A stretch of DNA of 64,000 nt from Plantactinospora soyae. Its GTDB lineage: Bacteria; Actinomycetota; Actinomycetes; Mycobacteriales; Micromonosporaceae. Made by a program: the position numbers and the translations under genes. Of this stretch, positions 61,663 through 64,000 are shown piece after piece. The number at the start of each line of letters is the position of its first letter. Position 1 is the first letter of the stretch. A model generated the notes under the pieces. The model saw only the letters and a program-made list of their open reading frames with translations, had not been told where the DNA came from and made no database searches. The stretch lies in contig NZ_JADBEB010000001.1 in the NCBI RefSeq assembly GCF_014874095.1, forward strand, positions 2,480,001 through 2,544,000, given 5' to 3'.

Positions 61663-62675
61663 ACCTCTACACCACGGAACTGCGCCGGCTCCGCAAGCGG
61701 CGGTTCGTCCGCTACCTGACCCTGGCCGGGCTGCTGGTGCTGATCGCCGTCGCGGTCGGCATGTTCTTCACCAACCAGAAGGTCGGGCCCGCCCAGCTCG
61801 CCGCGGCGGAACGGGCGGCGGACCGGGAGTACGAGCAGAACCTCACCTTCACCCGGCAGCACCGGGCGGAGTGCGACAAGGCGAAGGCGGCCGGGAACGC
61901 CCCCGAGGGTGCGTTCCCCGAGGACTGTTCGCTGATCCAGCCGCCACCCCGGGAGATGTTCCAGGCCCAGTGGCACCTGCCGGCCACCTTCGAGTTCCGC
62001 AAGGAGTTCGGGGGCACCGTCACCACGCTCACCGCCGTACTCGCCCTGGTCGCGTTCATCGGCGGTGCCTCCTTCGTGGGCGCCGAGTGGAGTACCGGCG
62101 GCATGATGAACCTGCTGCTCTGGCGACCGCAGCGGATCAGGGTGCTGCTGACCAAGCTCGGCGCGCTGCTCTCCGCCGTGTGCGGCGTGACCGTGGTAGC
62201 CGCGGCGGTCTGGACGGCGTCGTTCTGGGCGACCGCCACCTACCGGGGCAGCACCGAGCGGATGACCTCCGGGGTCTGGCAGTCGTTCGGCCTGACCGGA
62301 CTGCGGGGCCTGATCCTGGTACTGGTGGCCGGGGCACTCGGGTTCGGGTTGGCCTCGCTGGGCCGGCACACCGCACTCGCCCTCGGCGGGGTGCTCGGGG
62401 TGATGGTGGTCGGGCAGTTCGGCCTGGGCATCGTGCTGGACATGGCCCAGGTCAGGTTCGTCGAGATCTGGCTGCTGCCGACGTACCTGCTGGCCTGGAT
62501 GAACAAGAAGGTCACGTTGCAGGACTACGACGCCTGCCAGGCGTCGTTCACCGGTGAGTGTCGACCGGCGACGTTCGACGTCACCTGGCAGAGCTCGTCG
62601 ATCCTGCTCGCCGTCTCCCTGGTGCTGGTGCTCGGGGCCGCGATCTGGTCGATGCGCCGCCGGGACATCACCTGA
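61659..62675 (+). CDS. ABC-2-type transporter permease
   Basis: A 338-aa permease with about six hydrophobic helices. After the first helix (about 18-40) lies a charged extracellular loop containing two cysteines (QHRAECDK, PEDCSLI). AFIGGASFVGAEWSTGGMMNLLLWRP is the conserved ABC-2 membrane segment with the coupling-helix region. A second extracellular loop also holds two cysteines (DACQASFTGECR), so disulphides may brace the outer face. The start overlaps the ATPase gene. Confidence 0.87.
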   Translation: MNLYTTELRRLRKRRFVRYLTLAGLLVLIAVAVGMFFTNQKVGPAQLAAAERAADREYEQNLTFTRQHRAECDKAKAAGNAPEGAFPEDCSLIQPPPREMFQAQWHLPATFEFRKEFGGTVTTLTAVLALVAFIGGASFVGAEWSTGGMMNLLLWRPQRIRVLLTKLGALLSAVCGVTVVAAAVWTASFWATATYRGSTERMTSGVWQSFGLTGLRGLILVLVAGALGFGLASLGRHTALALGGVLGVMVVGQFGLGIVLDMAQVRFVEIWLLPTYLLAWMNKKVTLQDYDACQASFTGECRPATFDVTWQSSSILLAVSLVLVLGAAIWSMRRRDIT

Positions 62676-62862
62676 GCCACGGCGGTATCCGGGGGGGTGG
62701 TGGTGTCGGGGGCGGCGGCCGGGGGGCGCCGTCCCCGACTTCCGTCTTCGCGGCGGGTGTCGAGCGGGCGCCCGCGAAGTGGCGGCCGGTGCGGTCTTGA
62801 CGGGTCGTCGGTAGGCTGGTGAGCCTGTTCGCAGGTCGTGCCATCCAGCCCGGAGGAGCATC

Positions 62863-63261
62863 ATGAGGAACGCCTCTGCTCCGGCCGACGACGAAGCGGG
62901 CGGCGCCGCCACCGAGGTCGGCCGCCCGGATCGGGGCAGCTACGTACCGCAGCCCCGCTCGGCACCCGCCGCCGATTCGGACGATGCGCCCGAGGCTCCC
63001 GAACCGCCCGCGCCGACGTCGCCCGCCGACCCCGCACTCTCCGATCGGGAGCGGGAGATCCTGGCCTTCGAGCAGCGCTGGTGGAAACACGCGGGTGCGA
63101 AGGAACAGGCGATCCGGGACGCTTTCGATATCTCCTCGACCCGGTACTACCAACTCCTCAACGGACTGCTCGACAACCCGGCCGCGCTGGCCGCCGAGCC
63201 GATGCTGGTTGCCCGGCTGCGCCGGCTGCGGGCGGCCCGGAGCCGCAACCGCCGCCGCTGA
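62863..63261 (+). CDS. DUF3263 protein
   Basis: A 132-aa protein. The first 55 residues are an acidic, Pro/Ala-rich tail. Residues 56-132 form the helical DUF3263 domain (LSDREREILAFEQRWWKHAGAKEQAIRDAF, then SSTRYYQLLNGLLDNP), which looks like a helix-turn-helix and ends in an Arg-rich tail that could bind DNA. The family is actinobacterial with no proven role. GGAGGAG precedes ATG 62863. The 187-base gap before it carries long G-runs (about 62690-62740). Confidence 0.85.
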   Translation: MRNASAPADDEAGGAATEVGRPDRGSYVPQPRSAPAADSDDAPEAPEPPAPTSPADPALSDREREILAFEQRWWKHAGAKEQAIRDAFDISSTRYYQLLNGLLDNPAALAAEPMLVARLRRLRAARSRNRRR

Positions 63262-63285
63262 GCAGCCAGAACGCCGGCAACCGGG

Positions 63286-63498
63286 TCACTTCTCGTAGGT
63301 GCGCAGCCCGTTGCCCAGCGAGATGAAGGTGGGCGCCCACTCGCCGATGAAGATCCCCCACCGGTCGGCCCGGTCGATCCCGGCGCTCTCCATCTGTTTC
63401 GACAGCATCCAGCTCAGGAACGACAGCCCGATGCTGGCAACGCCGGCCATGTACATGTGGTCGGCCCGCAGGCCCATCCGATGCATGTGCTCCAACAT
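63286..63498 (-). CDS. small membrane protein, hypothetical
   Basis: A 70-aa protein with one hydrophobic helix (about 16-33, AGVASIGLSFLSWMLSK) and a second mildly hydrophobic C-terminal stretch. It starts behind AGGGGGG. No family was recognised, but codon usage and length look genuine. Convergent with DUF3263. Confidence 0.6.
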   Translation of the reverse strand: MLEHMHRMGLRADHMYMAGVASIGLSFLSWMLSKQMESAGIDRADRWGIFIGEWAPTFISLGNGLRTYEK

Positions 63499-63754
63499 TT
63501 GCGTTCCCCCCTCGCGAAAGCTCCCCGCAGCCGACGCTACCGCCCAGCTCAGCCGGGGGGTGCGAGGTTTCCCGGATGCGGTCGACGCGATCGGGCGACC
63601 CGGCCGGCGTGACTTGCGGGGGATGCCGACGGGCAGCGCGATTCGGGGTGGACCGGAGGTCGGTTCGCGGTAGACAGGAGGATGACCGACCCGTCACACC
63701 GCCGGGAGCCGCCATGACAGTGCCGGGCCTCGACCAGCCGGGACCGGGTCGATG

Positions 63755-64000
63755 ATGCGGGTGTGCTCGGCCTCCGAGCCGGCGCCCGGCCGCCCCGACA
63801 ACGAGGACCAGGTCTTCCGGTACGGGGAACTGGTCGGCGTACTCGACGGCGCGACGGTGCCGGACGGCTTCGACACCGGCTGCGTACACGGACCGGTCTG
63901 GTACGTCCGGCAGCTCGCCGCGCGGATCGGCCTGGCCGCCGCGGACCGTCCCGCCGCCGCGCTGACCGGCAACCTGGCCGCCGCGATTCTGGCGGTACGC
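63755..64000 (+). CDS. start of a PP2C-like phosphatase-domain protein (partial)
   Basis: An open frame of 82 codons running off the window. PGRPDNEDQVF and VGVLDGATVPDGFDTGCVHGP resemble the N-terminal metal-binding motifs of PP2C-like serine/threonine phosphatases (RxxNED, DGxG-like) in actinobacterial proteins of this type. Two ATGs in a row (63752, 63755) offer starts. Two tiny open frames with 1-4 base overlaps precede it. The rest is outside the window, so the assignment is tentative. Confidence 0.6.
   Translation, partial: MRVCSASEPAPGRPDNEDQVFRYGELVGVLDGATVPDGFDTGCVHGPVWYVRQLAARIGLAAADRPAAALTGNLAAAILAVR

Noticed and set aside
62684-62760. G-run-rich stretch considered as a G-quadruplex regulatory element
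   Set aside because: Long G-runs are expected in a window of this base composition, and there is no conserved pattern or position to support function.

Overview
The window is very GC-rich, uses GTG starts freely, packs genes with 4-base ATGA/GTGA overlaps, and carries an actinobacterial 'conservon' (cvnA-D plus P450), MsiK-type sugar ATPase logic, a DUF3263 protein and an MSMEG_6728-family protein. Together these point to a filamentous actinobacterium, most likely Micromonosporaceae. No plasmid, IS element, CRISPR array or rRNA was seen. It reads as chromosomal DNA with one small phage-like cassette beside a tRNA.

Layout. 1-8.0 kb: housekeeping and miscellaneous genes (fumarase fumC, a HAD hydrolase, an IclR regulator divergent from cysS, rlmB, a Tat-exported erythromycin-esterase-like protein, a GNAT enzyme). 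8.2-15.4 kb: a signalling block made of an Hsp70-like ATPase fused through a membrane segment to an extracellular propeller-like domain, followed by a complete conservon ending in a P450 that lacks the K-helix ExxR arginine. 15.5-36.9 kb: a pectin/uronate utilisation locus. On the minus strand lie a LacI regulator, a sugar ABC importer (binding lipoprotein, two permeases) and a YesL-like protein. Divergent from it on the plus strand are a Gfo/Idh dehydrogenase, uronate isomerase uxaC, an L-fuconate-dehydratase-like enolase, a UxuB/MtlD-like reductase and a second Gfo/Idh protein. Four secreted pectate lyases follow, with five PL1 catalytic domains in all, and then an orphan MsiK-type ATPase that probably powers the importer.

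37.2-39.1 kb: tRNA-Thr(UGU), then a convergent three-gene cassette (M15-like peptidase, small membrane coiled-coil protein, collagen-like membrane protein) resembling phage lysis genes. 39.3-46.1 kb: a secreted protein, an ECF sigma factor with a membrane partner, L-2-hydroxyglutarate oxidase, a CrtU-like FAD enzyme and an MSMEG_6728-family protein. 46.2-54.2 kb: an RCK-type channel-like protein with an unusual pore motif, DUF4032, PAP2, an APC transporter, a Uma2 nuclease, a GntR-domain remnant and a DUF3105 protein with a PQPGYGQ-repeat head. 54.4-56.3 kb: a second ECF sigma factor with a membrane-anchored Asp-box protein. 56.4-60.5 kb: an amino-sugar operon (SIS isomerase/deaminase, ROK kinase, NagA) divergent from a DeoR regulator. 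60.6-64.0 kb: an ABC-2 exporter, DUF3263, a small membrane protein and the start of a PP2C-like gene.

A hairpin repeat of about 55-65 bp occurs five times, always within a few bases of a plus-strand stop codon. It is the most striking non-coding signal in the window.
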